From CAZYVD01 sp964651045 (GTDB lineage Bacteria; Zhuqueibacterota; QNDG01; DSAB01), in assembly GCA_964651045.1 (NCBI GenBank), contig CAZYVD010000006.1, positions 17,626-81,625 of the forward strand: 64,000 nt of DNA, written 5' to 3'. Every line of letters starts with the position of its first letter. The stretch's first letter is position 1. Made by a program: the position numbers and the translations under genes. The notes beneath the pieces are model-generated. The model was not told where the DNA came from. It ran no database searches and saw only the letters and a list, made by a program, of their open reading frames with translations. Positions 8,232 to 16,714 of the stretch are shown here, piece after piece.

Positions 8232-9604
8232 TGGCTGAAGATCACAAAAGAATACTGGTTTTAGATGATGAAGAGATGATTCGGGACCTTCTTCAGGAGA
8301 CGTTTCAAAAAAGAGGATATGAAGTCGATGTTGCAGTAAATGGAAAGGAATCATTGAGAAAACTCGAGAAGGCATCTTACAATCTATTGATAACAGATTT
8401 AAGACTACCCGACATAAGTGGGATGGAGATACTTTCTGAAGTCAGAAAAAAGTATCCAGAAATGGGTGTTATAATGATTACTGCTTATGGTTCTATAAGA
8501 AATGCTGTTAATGCAATGAAGGAGGGAGCATTCGATTATATCGCAAAGCCATTCAATCTTGATGAGATGGAAATGGTTGTTGAGAAGTTCTTCAAGTATC
8601 AGAGTCTGATAGATGAAAATATATATCTCCGTTCAGAACTTGATAAGAAGTACAGTTTTGAGAATATAATTGGCAAAAGCGAATCGATGCAGCGAGTCTA
8701 TGAAACTATTCGCATGGTTGCAAGAAGCAAGGCAACTGTACTTATTCAGGGAGAGAGCGGGACTGGAAAAGAGCTTGTGGCAAGAGCAATACATTACAAC
8801 AGTCCGAGAAAACACGGTCCATTTATAACAACAAATTGTGCTGCTCTTCCTGAAGGATTGGTGGAAAGTGAGTTGTTTGGACATGAAAAGGGAGCATTTA
8901 CAGGAGCCTATAGAACAACAAAAGGCAGATTTGAGATGGCAGACGGCGGGACCCTTCTTCTGGATGAGATAAGTGAGATAAGTCTTGGACTTCAGGCTAA
9001 ACTCTTGAGGGTTCTCCAGGAGCGAGAGATCGAGAGGGTTGGCAGTGGAAAATCAATTCCAATAGATGTTAGGATAATTGCTACAACAAACAAGGATATT
9101 GAAAAAGAGATAGAGGAAAAGAGGTTTCGTGAGGATCTATATTATAGATTAAACGTTGTCCCAATTAAGCTGCCCAGTATTGCAGAAAGGCGTGAGGACA
9201 TTCCTCTATTGGTGCAGCACTTTTTAAAACTGTATTCAAGAGAGAATGGAAAGCCAGAGAAAAGAATCTCTGAAGAGGCTATGAGAATGCTCACTGAGAG
9301 AGATTGGCCAGGAAACGTCAGAGAGATTGAGAACTGTATTGAAAGGGCAGTTGTAATGTGCCCACCCGATGTAGAGGTTCTTGAAAAGGAACATTTTTTC
9401 CTTCAGGATTACCCAACCAGTGATAGCCAGTTGCACTCTTCGCTAAAAAACATGACATTAAGAGAAGTAGAGAAACATTTGATAATTCAGAGATTGAGAG
9501 AAAATAAAAATAACAGAACAAAGGCTGCTGAAGAACTGGGTATAAGCGTTAGAACATTGAGAAATAAGATCAATGAATATAAAAAAGAAGGGATCAAACT
9601 GTAA
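8231..9604 (+). CDS. NtrC-family sigma-54-dependent response regulator
   Basis: Transcription activator of 457 residues. The receiver at about 5-120 has LDDEE and phosphoacceptor Asp56 in LLITDLRLPD. The AAA+ domain at about 145-380 has Walker A GESGTGKE (174-181), the sigma-54 contact loop GAFTGA (221-226), Walker B GGTLLLDEI and the R-finger region FREDLYYRLNV. A Fis-type helix-turn-helix lies at the C-terminus (RTKAAEELGISVRTLRNKI). It would drive sigma-54 promoters after phosphorylation, presumably by the hybrid kinases or the coupled small kinase-like protein. Sigma-54-like sites before 9791, 25569 and 26869 are candidate targets. rpoN itself is not in the window. All catalytic motifs appear intact. 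Confidence 0.96.
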   Translation: MAEDHKRILVLDDEEMIRDLLQETFQKRGYEVDVAVNGKESLRKLEKASYNLLITDLRLPDISGMEILSEVRKKYPEMGVIMITAYGSIRNAVNAMKEGAFDYIAKPFNLDEMEMVVEKFFKYQSLIDENIYLRSELDKKYSFENIIGKSESMQRVYETIRMVARSKATVLIQGESGTGKELVARAIHYNSPRKHGPFITTNCAALPEGLVESELFGHEKGAFTGAYRTTKGRFEMADGGTLLLDEISEISLGLQAKLLRVLQEREIERVGSGKSIPIDVRIIATTNKDIEKEIEEKRFREDLYYRLNVVPIKLPSIAERREDIPLLVQHFLKLYSRENGKPEKRISEEAMRMLTERDWPGNVREIENCIERAVVMCPPDVEVLEKEHFFLQDYPTSDSQLHSSLKNMTLREVEKHLIIQRLRENKNNRTKAAEELGISVRTLRNKINEYKKEGIKL

Positions 9605-9721
9605 CCAACAGGCAAAAATGTCCTTGTCAGGGCAAAGCTTTCCTTAAAAATATTCTATCCAGAAGAACAAAAACCCAATTTAATTAAGTAAAAACATAGA
9701 GATAGACATATAAATATAAAA

Positions 9722-9737
9722 TGGCACAGATGTTGCC
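9722..9737 (+). promoter_or_regulatory. Candidate sigma-54 promoter (-24/-12)
   Basis: TGGCACA, four bases, TTGC matches the sigma-54 consensus TGGCACRNNNNTTGCW except for the last base (C). GG and GC are 12 bases apart. Transcription would start near 9748, 43 bases before the GTG of the receiver-PAS gene and just after the sigma-54 activator gene. Caution: the same bases form a perfect 8-base inverted repeat (AAATGGCA, seven bases, TGCCATTT; 9719-9741), so an operator is an alternative reading. Confidence 0.58.
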
Positions 9738-9790
9738 ATTTACCATAATAGTGCTATAAATGCTTAATTAACAAATGAAAGGATGTATAA

Positions 9791-10867
9791 GTGAAGAAGA
9801 AAAAGAACCAGAGGATTATCTACATTGATGGGGATAAAAAGTACCAGAAAATGGCTAAAAAGGTATTTGCCAAGGAGGGATATAATATTTCTATATGCAG
9901 TAATGGGGAAGAGGGGTTGATGAGTATTTCTAAAGGCAAGCCTGGTGTGGTGATAATAGATTATAATCTGGGAGACATAACTATCGAGGAGTTTTATACT
10001 CGTTTTCTTACTGATAAGCGTTTTAAAAAGATGTATGATATTCCTTTCATAGCACTAGTAAACAATGGAGATGTAGACAAATCGAAACTTTACAGCTTGG
10101 GGTTCAGCAGATGTTTCAGTAAGCCGTTCTACCCCAGTCAGCTTCTTGATTTTGTAGAAGATGTATTAATATCTCATAATTTGAGAATGGAGGAGTATAA
10201 TTTCTGGGATACTATTCATGATGCAAAAGATTTTTTAGAAAATGTTGTGGAAAGCTCTGTAGACCCAATAGTAACAACTGACACAAGAGGAATAATAACA
10301 TACTGCAATGCTGCTAACGAGGAGATGCTGGGTTATAGTTTTGAAGAGCTCGTTGGTCAGAGGGCAAGCATAATACTTCATGAAGGGGCAAGCGAGCTGC
10401 TCAAGATAGCTTCTTTCTTAAAGAAGAATAAAAAACTTAGGAACTATAAGACTTATGCTATCAAGAAGGATGGAAAGAAGATTCCGCTTAATCTTTCAAT
10501 GTCACTGATGAGAAATGGTGGTGGGAGGGTGATAGGAGTAATAGCAATTGGGAAGGAGATGAGTGGAGACGAATCGATAGAATATGATGCTCAGGAGTCT
10601 GATAGATTAGCAACAATAGTAGAGACAGCAGTGGCTGTAAATCATGCCATAAATAATCCATTGGTTCCGATATTAGGCAATGCACAGTTTCTTCTTCAGA
10701 ATGAGAATATTGTAGACGAAGATATAAAAAAGAGATTACGTGTTATAGTAAATAATGCATTGAGGATTCGTGACATCACACAGAAACTGGCTAGGGTTAC
10801 TCATCCTGTTACCAGAGAGTATTCTCGCGGTACACGAATGCTTGATATTGATGCTTCAGCCTTTTAA
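9791..10867 (+). CDS. Receiver-PAS-phosphoacceptor protein lacking a kinase ATPase domain
   Basis: A 358-residue cytoplasmic signalling protein. The receiver at about 8-125 has phosphoacceptor Asp57 (VVIIDYNLGD). A PAS domain at about 145-265 includes VDPIVTTDTRGIITYCNAAN. A HisKA-type helix pair follows, with His285 in VNHAINNPLVPILGNAQFLL. The reading frame then stops about 70 residues later, where a HATPase domain would normally follow; only 47 bases separate it from the convergent next gene. It cannot phosphorylate itself without an ATPase partner, so it may exchange phosphate between its own His or Asp and a partner kinase. The GTG start has AAAGGA upstream. A sigma-54-like promoter precedes it, so the upstream NtrC-type protein may control it. 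Confidence 0.82.
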   Translation: MKKKKNQRIIYIDGDKKYQKMAKKVFAKEGYNISICSNGEEGLMSISKGKPGVVIIDYNLGDITIEEFYTRFLTDKRFKKMYDIPFIALVNNGDVDKSKLYSLGFSRCFSKPFYPSQLLDFVEDVLISHNLRMEEYNFWDTIHDAKDFLENVVESSVDPIVTTDTRGIITYCNAANEEMLGYSFEELVGQRASIILHEGASELLKIASFLKKNKKLRNYKTYAIKKDGKKIPLNLSMSLMRNGGGRVIGVIAIGKEMSGDESIEYDAQESDRLATIVETAVAVNHAINNPLVPILGNAQFLLQNENIVDEDIKKRLRVIVNNALRIRDITQKLARVTHPVTREYSRGTRMLDIDASAF

Positions 10868-10914
10868 AAAAAAATTTTTATTTATTGAATTATCGATCTG
10901 AAGATGAGGTGATA

Positions 10915-11865
10915 TTAAACCCTTAATTCACCATCTTTTATTATTATATGTTCATCTATTGTTAGGGTTGGTTTGAGCAGCACTGCATCGAAGTGGCAGC
11001 ATATATCATTCCTTCCACCGAACGAGACATTATTTCCAAACCCAATATGCACTGTACCGAGTACCTTTTCATCTTCGAGAGTACATCCTGTAAATTTTGC
11101 ATGAGGATTTGTTCCTATCCCTATCTCTGCGATTTTTCGAGCGTCTTTCCCAAACGGTCTAATGAGTTTGCGTACGATCTGTGCTTCACTATCGCCAGAT
11201 ATTCGAACAACATACCCATCCTTTACTGACATCTTGATCGGGTTTACTATTTTACCGATACCTGGAAATGAACCATCTATAACCAATGTTCCGTTTGCAG
11301 AACCTGGTACAGGAGCGGCACATCCCTCTCCTGCAGGTAGGTTTGAGAACTGACCAGGCTCGTGAATCATGCCGGTGTCAGGATATCCCTTCATTTTGGA
11401 TATAGATAATACTAAATCCGTTCCCTGCTTTGTGGTTAGATGTACGGATCGTCCAATTGTTAAAATGTCTGCAAGCTTACGGCTGCGATTTTTTATCTCC
11501 CTGTAGTTTCCATTCATTGTTCTAGTAAGAGCCTCGGGAGTAATGCCAGGGAGGCTTGCGATACGTGCCCCGTTCTTTGATGCTCTGCGTCTTGCCATTG
11601 TGTGAGAAAGAGATCGACTTGTAATGAGAACTATGACTTCGGAGTTGTTCATAAATGTTGCAACAGATTTTGAAGGTTCACCATAACCTGTCAATTCAGG
11701 TAGTATGATGAGGTTGGAATTTTTTGAGATATTTTTTGCCGATTGATAGAATCGATAGCCTAATTCTTGAAGAGGAGAGTCTGCAACAATAAGAATCGTT
11801 TCGTTCCTCTTCAGGTTCAGACAGTCCTTCAGTGCAGAGTGAATAGCACGATTTAAATCTGCCAT
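10915..11865 (-). CDS. AmpS/M29-like aminopeptidase
   Basis: A 316-residue protein resembling the leucyl aminopeptidase family (COG2309, peptidase M29-like). This metal-dependent cytosolic family removes N-terminal residues from peptides. The C-terminal half holds the recognisable acidic and histidine ligand segments: PAGEGCAAPVPGSANGTLV, EIGIGTNP, GTVHIGFGNN and CCHFDAVLL. It is shorter than the roughly 400-residue M29 type enzymes, matching the short branch of the family. The ATG at 11865 is chosen over the upstream TTG at 11880 because GGAAG lies before it. Downstream of an oligopeptide transporter and a PqqD-like gene on the same strand, it could act on imported peptides, although a hairpin separates them. 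Confidence 0.75.
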   Translation of the reverse strand: MADLNRAIHSALKDCLNLKRNETILIVADSPLQELGYRFYQSAKNISKNSNLIILPELTGYGEPSKSVATFMNNSEVIVLITSRSLSHTMARRRASKNGARIASLPGITPEALTRTMNGNYREIKNRSRKLADILTIGRSVHLTTKQGTDLVLSISKMKGYPDTGMIHEPGQFSNLPAGEGCAAPVPGSANGTLVIDGSFPGIGKIVNPIKMSVKDGYVVRISGDSEAQIVRKLIRPFGKDARKIAEIGIGTNPHAKFTGCTLEDEKVLGTVHIGFGNNVSFGGRNDICCHFDAVLLKPTLTIDEHIIIKDGELRV

Positions 11866-11890
11866 ATAGGAAACTTCCAAAATTAAATAT

Positions 11891-11923
11891 AGAAGCAGCC
11901 TTTAATAGATAAAGGCTGCTTCT
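11891..11923 (-). terminator. Strong hairpin between PqqD-like and aminopeptidase genes
   Basis: A perfect 14-base stem (AGAAGCAGCCTTTA / TAAAGGCTGCTTCT) with a 5-base loop starts 3 bases after the minus-strand stop of the PqqD-like gene. On the minus strand it is followed by ATATTTAATTTT, a loose U-tract. It is probably a terminator or attenuator that lowers read-through into the aminopeptidase gene. Confidence 0.6.
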
Positions 11924-11925
11924 GG

Positions 11926-12279
11926 TCAGTGAGTTTCAATATATCTGATTAGTTTATAGTGATTCAGAATATGGAAAAACATGCCGAGCCGTTCATATAC
12001 TGGATCGACGTCTTCACCAAATTCTTGCTTTAGCGAAAGTGCAATCTCTTCAATTTTCAGCCTTCCGTTGCATCTCTCCCAAACGAAGCTTCCAAATCTG
12101 TCCAGCTTTACGTTGTAGTACAATCCCTTTCCCAGTCTTTTGATAAGCAGTTTTAGAAGCCTGTTCCGAGTCTTAGGCTGCCAAAGAGATATTGTGCCAT
12201 CTTCGTTTCTGACCCAGTCTACCGCATGGATCGGTGTAAGGTCTAGAAGATTTTTTTTATTAAGCTCTTTTTTTCCCAT
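11926..12279 (-). CDS. PqqD-like small protein coupled to OPT transporter
   Basis: A 117-residue protein with the compact winged-helix features of the PqqD / RiPP recognition-element family: a central LDRFGSFVWERCNGRLKIEE segment followed by ALSLKQEFGEDVDPVYERL and a closing HILNHYKLI helix. PqqD proteins bind peptide substrates for modifying enzymes, but no radical-SAM or peptide-precursor gene is visible here. Its ATG lies inside the end of the OPT transporter gene (20-base overlap), which indicates translational coupling and suggests that it assists peptide transport. Assignment rests on sequence resemblance only; a general small helical protein remains possible. Confidence 0.62.
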   Translation of the reverse strand: MGKKELNKKNLLDLTPIHAVDWVRNEDGTISLWQPKTRNRLLKLLIKRLGKGLYYNVKLDRFGSFVWERCNGRLKIEEIALSLKQEFGEDVDPVYERLGMFFHILNHYKLIRYIETH

Positions 12280-14290
12280 TTGCCAGAGGTATATTGATCA
12301 AGATAAATGCAAGTATAGCAAAGACGACCAGCGCTAACCAGGGATTTCCACCCTTTATTATCTGGGGCATGATTGATTTTCCTCCGCCTATCACAACTGT
12401 TGCGGCAATTATAATTCCCATCAGTGCCTCACCAGCGATTAGTCCAGATGCAAGCAGAACTCCAGTATTTTCGGTCCTCTCCTTGTTCAGCTTTTTCTTT
12501 TCCATGATGAGAGTGGTGATCCACTTAATTATTCCACCAATGAATATGGCGAATGTTGTGTGGAGAGGAAGATACATTCCAACAGCAATCAGCATTGGGG
12601 AAGGTGCACCAATAAGAATAAGTCCAATTGAAAATAGAGCACCCATTATCACCAATGGCCATGCCATACCACCTGTGATGATGCCCTGACTGAGCATTGC
12701 CATCAGACCTGCTTGAGGTGCGGGAAGCAGTTCGCCCCCAATTCCACCCATCTCGGCATATCCTGTATGGAGAAGCTGGAGTACAAGGGCCATGACAAGT
12801 GCTGCTGCAATGACGCCAATCATTACACCCATCTGCATGTACCGCGGAGTTCCTCCAAGAATGTGTCCTACCTTTAGATCCTGCATAATATCACCTGCAA
12901 CGCCGCTCGAACAGCAGACCACTGCCGCGACACCAAGAACTGCAGCAATTCCAAATGCACCCTTTACTCCAACGATAACCATTAAGAGTGCAGCAACTAT
13001 TAATGTTGAGAGTGTCAGACCTGATATGGGGTTGTTACTGGACCCGATGGTTCCAACAAGGAATCCGGCAACAGCAGCGAATAGAAATCCTGCTATTGTC
13101 ATTACAAGGGCTGCTATTATAGCACCGACTATGCTGTGACTGAAATAGTAGTAGAGAATTGCTATTGGAATAACCAGAGCGATGATTGAGATAATGGTTA
13201 TAGAGTATGGTATGTCTTTCTCGAGTCTGTTGGTCTCCTGTTCAGGTGTCTTTTTACCAATCTTTTTAAGGTCTTGGAATGCACGGACCATCCCTGTGCT
13301 GAGAGATTTACGCATCTTAAAGAGCGTGTAAAATGCTCCAACCAGCATTGCACCTACTGCAAGAGGACGAACCTGAGAAAACCACACTGCATTGGTAATA
13401 TCCAGCCAGTCGGCTCCTTCAGAGACAAGGTTTTGATAGTTTCCATTGATAAAGATGAAAAGGGGAACAAGCATAAGGTGCCCAAACACTCCTCCTGAGA
13501 AGACGATCGAGGAGAGCTTTGGCCCTATGATATAGCCGACACCGAGCATTGCTGGCGATGCGGATGGTGATTCGATGAAAATTCCACCACTTGGATTTGA
13601 TGCCGGAGCAACACTCTTCATGTCGCTGTTTAGGAGCTGAAAATTTCTTACAACAGGAAGGCTCCAGAACTTCTCGACATAGCCACGGATCAACTGAAAT
13701 CCGAAATTATTTCTGAAGAGTTCGAATAGTCCAGCTATACCGATAGCACCAAATACATATTTTGCACCTGTTGCACCGCTCTGACCTGCCTTGACGATTT
13801 CAGCGCAAGCAACACTTTCAGGAAATGGCAGAGACTTATCTTCGATGAGTACTCTACGTAGAAATATTACAAACAGTACTCCGAGAATGCCGCCTACCAG
13901 CATCAGTGCAGTACTTTCCCAGTAGTGTATGTTGTCCCATATGTTTTCACCGGATACAGGATTCTTAGCGATTAAGAAGGCAGGTATTGTAAAAATCGCA
14001 CCTGCAACCAGTGCTTCACCAACGGCTGCCGTTGTTCTACATGTGTTTTCTTCGAGTACTGTGCCGCGAAATATCCGCAGTATCGCCATTGCCATTACTG
14101 CTGCAGGGAATGTAGCTGCCACTGTCATGCCTGCTACAAGGCCAAGATATGCGTTTGCCGATCCGAGAATGATAGAAAGAATAGCACCTACGATGAGAGC
14201 CTTGAAAGTAAACTCTCTCATTTTTGTCTCTGCAGGAACATAGGGCTTGAATTCTTCAGAGACATCTGCAAGTTTCTTTTCTTTTGCCAT
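12260..14290 (-). CDS. OPT-family oligopeptide transporter
   Basis: Inner-membrane transporter of 676 residues with about 14-16 hydrophobic helices, from the oligopeptide transporter (OPT) family, which imports peptides or metal-chelates driven by proton symport. The N-terminal EFTFKALIVGAILSIILGSA helix followed by NAYLGLVAGMTVAATFPAAV is characteristic, as are EENTCRTTAAVGEALVAGAIF and LPFPESVACAEIVKAGQ. Typical glycine-rich helices such as GLIAGEALMGIIIAA lie near the C-terminus. AAGGAG precedes the ATG by 6 bases and a good promoter lies upstream. It heads a minus-strand unit with the PqqD-like gene, which overlaps its 3' end. The substrate cannot be told from sequence. Confidence 0.93.
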   Translation of the reverse strand: MAKEKKLADVSEEFKPYVPAETKMREFTFKALIVGAILSIILGSANAYLGLVAGMTVAATFPAAVMAMAILRIFRGTVLEENTCRTTAAVGEALVAGAIFTIPAFLIAKNPVSGENIWDNIHYWESTALMLVGGILGVLFVIFLRRVLIEDKSLPFPESVACAEIVKAGQSGATGAKYVFGAIGIAGLFELFRNNFGFQLIRGYVEKFWSLPVVRNFQLLNSDMKSVAPASNPSGGIFIESPSASPAMLGVGYIIGPKLSSIVFSGGVFGHLMLVPLFIFINGNYQNLVSEGADWLDITNAVWFSQVRPLAVGAMLVGAFYTLFKMRKSLSTGMVRAFQDLKKIGKKTPEQETNRLEKDIPYSITIISIIALVIPIAILYYYFSHSIVGAIIAALVMTIAGFLFAAVAGFLVGTIGSSNNPISGLTLSTLIVAALLMVIVGVKGAFGIAAVLGVAAVVCCSSGVAGDIMQDLKVGHILGGTPRYMQMGVMIGVIAAALVMALVLQLLHTGYAEMGGIGGELLPAPQAGLMAMLSQGIITGGMAWPLVIMGALFSIGLILIGAPSPMLIAVGMYLPLHTTFAIFIGGIIKWITTLIMEKKKLNKERTENTGVLLASGLIAGEALMGIIIAATVVIGGGKSIMPQIIKGGNPWLALVVFAILAFILINIPLANGKKRA

Positions 14291-14347
14291 TCAATTCTCC
14301 TTATTGTTGGTTTTGAAGTAATCCTCATCGGAAGGAAAAGTATTTTA

Positions 14348-14376
14348 AAAATAATTTTAATTACTATAAATGTCAA
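14348..14376 (-). promoter_or_regulatory. Sigma-70 promoter for the OPT gene
   Basis: On the minus strand, TTGACA (14376-14371), a 17-base spacer and TATTTT (14353-14348) give a consensus -35 with a good -10. Transcription would start near 14341, about 50 bases before the ATG of the OPT transporter. It is back-to-back with the ecfT promoter. Confidence 0.65.
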
Positions 14377-14410
14377 GTGAAAATTTCAGAGTGTGAGGGG
14401 AATTTATTGA

Positions 14411-14438
14411 TTGACTTTTTTAAAAAAAAGATTATATT
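14411..14438 (+). promoter_or_regulatory. Sigma-70 promoter for ecfT-truA
   Basis: TTGACT (14411-14416), a 16-base spacer and TATATT (14433-14438). Transcription would start near 14445, about 32 bases before the TTG start of the EcfT gene. Divergent from the OPT promoter. Confidence 0.55.
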
Positions 14439-14476
14439 TTACAAAAGAATAAAACAAATTCGATTTCTAAAACATT

Positions 14477-15277
14477 TTGATCAAGATTCAGGACATAACT
14501 CTGGGACAATTTGCTCCACGAGAATCTATTATTCATAGGTTAGATCCCCGGACAAAAATATTAGGTTCCTTTTTTTTAATGATAATGATACTATTTACCA
14601 ATAGATGGGAAGTTATACTGCTATATTTTGTAGTAGTATCTTTATTTTACATCTTATCAAAATTAAATTTGACATTAGGTTTAAAGAATCTTAAACCCTT
14701 TATCTGGCTTTTTTTAATAACAATCTTGCTTCATACTCTATTTTCCGATGGTAAGGTACTATTCAGCGTGCCCCTATTATCGATTAATGCTACTCGCGAG
14801 GGTCTTGTTAAGGGAATCTTTTATACATTAAGAATCATTGTAATAATGCTTACTGCAACTCTTCTAACACTGACAACATCTCCCATGTCGATTACAGATG
14901 CTATAGAGAAATTTTTAAGACCCTTCAGGAAATTAGCCATTCCTTCTCACGAGATTGCAATGATGGTATCATTGTCCTTAAGGTTTATTCCAATATTAAT
15001 AGATGAGGCTGATAGAATAAGAAAGGCTCAGGAGTCGAGAGGCGCACGATTTGGCGGCAATATTGTCCAGAGAATCCGCAGTATCATTCCTGTGTTAGTT
15101 CCGCTTTTCATATCAACCTTCAGGCGTGCAAATGATCTTGCACTTGCAATGGATTCCAGATGCTACAGGGGAAGTGAAAACAGGACAAATTATTTTCTTC
15201 TTAGATTTGGAATAAATGACTATATTGCCGTTGTAATCTTAATAATAACATGTATTCCAATCTTTATATTCAGATAA
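14477..15277 (+). CDS. ecfT: Energy-coupling factor transporter transmembrane protein
   Basis: A 266-residue inner-membrane protein of the EcfT/CbiQ family, the scaffold that couples two ATPases to vitamin- or metal-binding S-components in ECF transporters. The family opening (RLDPRTKILGSFFLM) is present. The hallmark coupling-helix motifs are visible as SRGARFGG and a second, looser ...SRCYRG, the two Ala-Arg-Gly-type sites that contact the ATPases. About five to six membrane helices are seen. No ecfA ATPase or S-component gene lies beside it, so partners must be elsewhere. truA starts 24 bases downstream, the same ecfT-truA order found in Firmicutes. The TTG start at 14477 has little ribosome-site support. 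Confidence 0.9.
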   Translation: MIKIQDITLGQFAPRESIIHRLDPRTKILGSFFLMIMILFTNRWEVILLYFVVVSLFYILSKLNLTLGLKNLKPFIWLFLITILLHTLFSDGKVLFSVPLLSINATREGLVKGIFYTLRIIVIMLTATLLTLTTSPMSITDAIEKFLRPFRKLAIPSHEIAMMVSLSLRFIPILIDEADRIRKAQESRGARFGGNIVQRIRSIIPVLVPLFISTFRRANDLALAMDSRCYRGSENRTNYFLLRFGINDYIAVVILIITCIPIFIFR

Positions 15278-15301
15278 TTTAGATTAAAAACAGGAATCTT
15301 A

Positions 15302-16027
15302 ATGAAGACCATAAAGTTGATCGTTGAATATGATGGTACAGAATTCTCTGGATGGCAACTGCAACCAGAAAGAAGAACCGTTCAGGGAGAGATCGAGTCT
15401 GCACTCGAATCTCTTACCGGAGAGCAGATAAGGGTTGTTGGTTCAGGGAGAACAGATGCTGGTGTCCATGCACTTGGTCAGGTAGTAAGTTTCAGATCGA
15501 ATCGTGATCTGCCTGTATCAGCATTCAGAGATGGATTAAATTCCTACCTTCCCGATGATGTTAGAGTATTATCTGCAGAAATTGTTAGCGACTCTTTCGA
15601 TGCAAGAAGAGATGCAATAAGAAGAACTTATCGGTATATATTTTCTAAGAGAGAGAGAGTCATAGGAAGAAACTATTCCTGGTATCCGGGTAGCAGGTTA
15701 GATTTAAGAAAGCTAAAAAGGGTATCAAGAAATCTATTAGGGGAGAAAGATTTTTCCTCATTCTGCAAAAACGATGATGATTGTACTACTCGTGTCTTTA
15801 CTATTAAATGGAGGGAGATGGAAGAGGAGATTCATTTTGAAATTTCGGCAGTACGCTTTTTACATAACATGATTAGAATAATCCTTGGAACTCTTTTAGA
15901 GGTCAACAGAGGAAGAATAACTCCAAAGAGGTTTAAAGAGATAATCGATTATCGGGATCGTACAATGGCAGGGCCAACAATACCGCCTCACGGTCTGTAT
16001 CTTTTAAGAGTAGAGTATAACAAATAG
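15302..16027 (+). CDS. truA: tRNA pseudouridine(38-40) synthase
   Basis: Cytosolic enzyme that isomerises uridines 38-40 in the anticodon arm of tRNAs. It has 241 residues, as usual for TruA. The N-terminal EYDGTEFSGWQLQP block, the catalytic GSGRTDAGVHALGQV loop with nucleophile Asp52, and the late RFLHNMIRIILGTLLEV motif are all intact. It follows ecfT by 24 bases and precedes the transaldolase gene by 10 bases, so the three are probably one transcript. Nothing unusual is seen. Confidence 0.97.
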   Translation: MKTIKLIVEYDGTEFSGWQLQPERRTVQGEIESALESLTGEQIRVVGSGRTDAGVHALGQVVSFRSNRDLPVSAFRDGLNSYLPDDVRVLSAEIVSDSFDARRDAIRRTYRYIFSKRERVIGRNYSWYPGSRLDLRKLKRVSRNLLGEKDFSSFCKNDDDCTTRVFTIKWREMEEEIHFEISAVRFLHNMIRIILGTLLEVNRGRITPKRFKEIIDYRDRTMAGPTIPPHGLYLLRVEYNK

Positions 16028-16037
16028 GGGAGGAAAG

Positions 16038-16694
16038 ATGAAATTTTTTATTGACACGGCAAATGTTGATGAGATTAGAGAAGCTGCAGATCTCGGTGTA
16101 CTCGACGGGGTAACTACAAATCCGACTCTGCTTTCAAGAGAGATTAAAAGAACAGGTGAGGAGTCTGATAAGATTCTGAAAACGATCTGCCAGATAGTTA
16201 AAGGGCCTGTAAGTGCAGAAGTGATCTCATTGGAAGTTAATGGGATGGTGGAAGAGGCGAGAAGGCTTGCAGCGCTTGATGAACACATTGTGATTAAGAT
16301 TCCCATTATTAAGGATGGACTTAAAGCTGTTAAGAGGCTGTCGAGTGAGGGAATAAAGACAAACGTAACATTGATATTTTCTCCGACTCAGGCTCTTCTT
16401 GCAGCAAAGGCAGGTGCAACATATGTCAGTCCATTTGTGGGAAGGCTTGACGATATAGGTCACTTTGGGATGGAACTCGTTGATCAAATAGTAAATATGT
16501 TTGATAATTATGGTATAGATACAGAGGTAATAGTGGCAAGCATCAGAAATCCGCTGCATGTTATAGATGCTGCGATGATCGGTGCCGATATTGCGACAAT
16601 ACCATTTGCAGTAATTGAGAAAATTTTAAAACATCCACTCACAGATTCAGGAATAGAAAGATTCCTAAAAGACTGGGAAAAGATTAAAAAATAG
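16038..16694 (+). CDS. tal: Transaldolase, short TalC/MipB type
   Basis: A 218-residue member of the short transaldolase/fructose-6-phosphate aldolase family of the non-oxidative pentose phosphate pathway. The Schiff-base lysine lies in EHIVIKIP. The opening MKFFIDTANVDEIREA and VTTNPTLL motifs are standard. At the position that separates the two activities, the sequence reads VSPFVGRLDDI, with Phe as in TalC transaldolases rather than the Tyr of E. coli fructose-6-phosphate aldolase, so transaldolase activity is more likely. GGGGAGG lies before the ATG. rpiB, another pentose phosphate enzyme, is encoded near 36.5 kb. Confidence 0.93.
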   Translation: MKFFIDTANVDEIREAADLGVLDGVTTNPTLLSREIKRTGEESDKILKTICQIVKGPVSAEVISLEVNGMVEEARRLAALDEHIVIKIPIIKDGLKAVKRLSSEGIKTNVTLIFSPTQALLAAKAGATYVSPFVGRLDDIGHFGMELVDQIVNMFDNYGIDTEVIVASIRNPLHVIDAAMIGADIATIPFAVIEKILKHPLTDSGIERFLKDWEKIKK

Positions 16695-16714
16695 ATTTAG
16701 AAGGATATATTTTT

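Noticed and set aside
12294..13139. Open frames on the plus strand opposite the OPT transporter
   Set aside because: They are antisense shadows of a strongly hydrophobic gene, with no ribosome sites and no recognisable domains.
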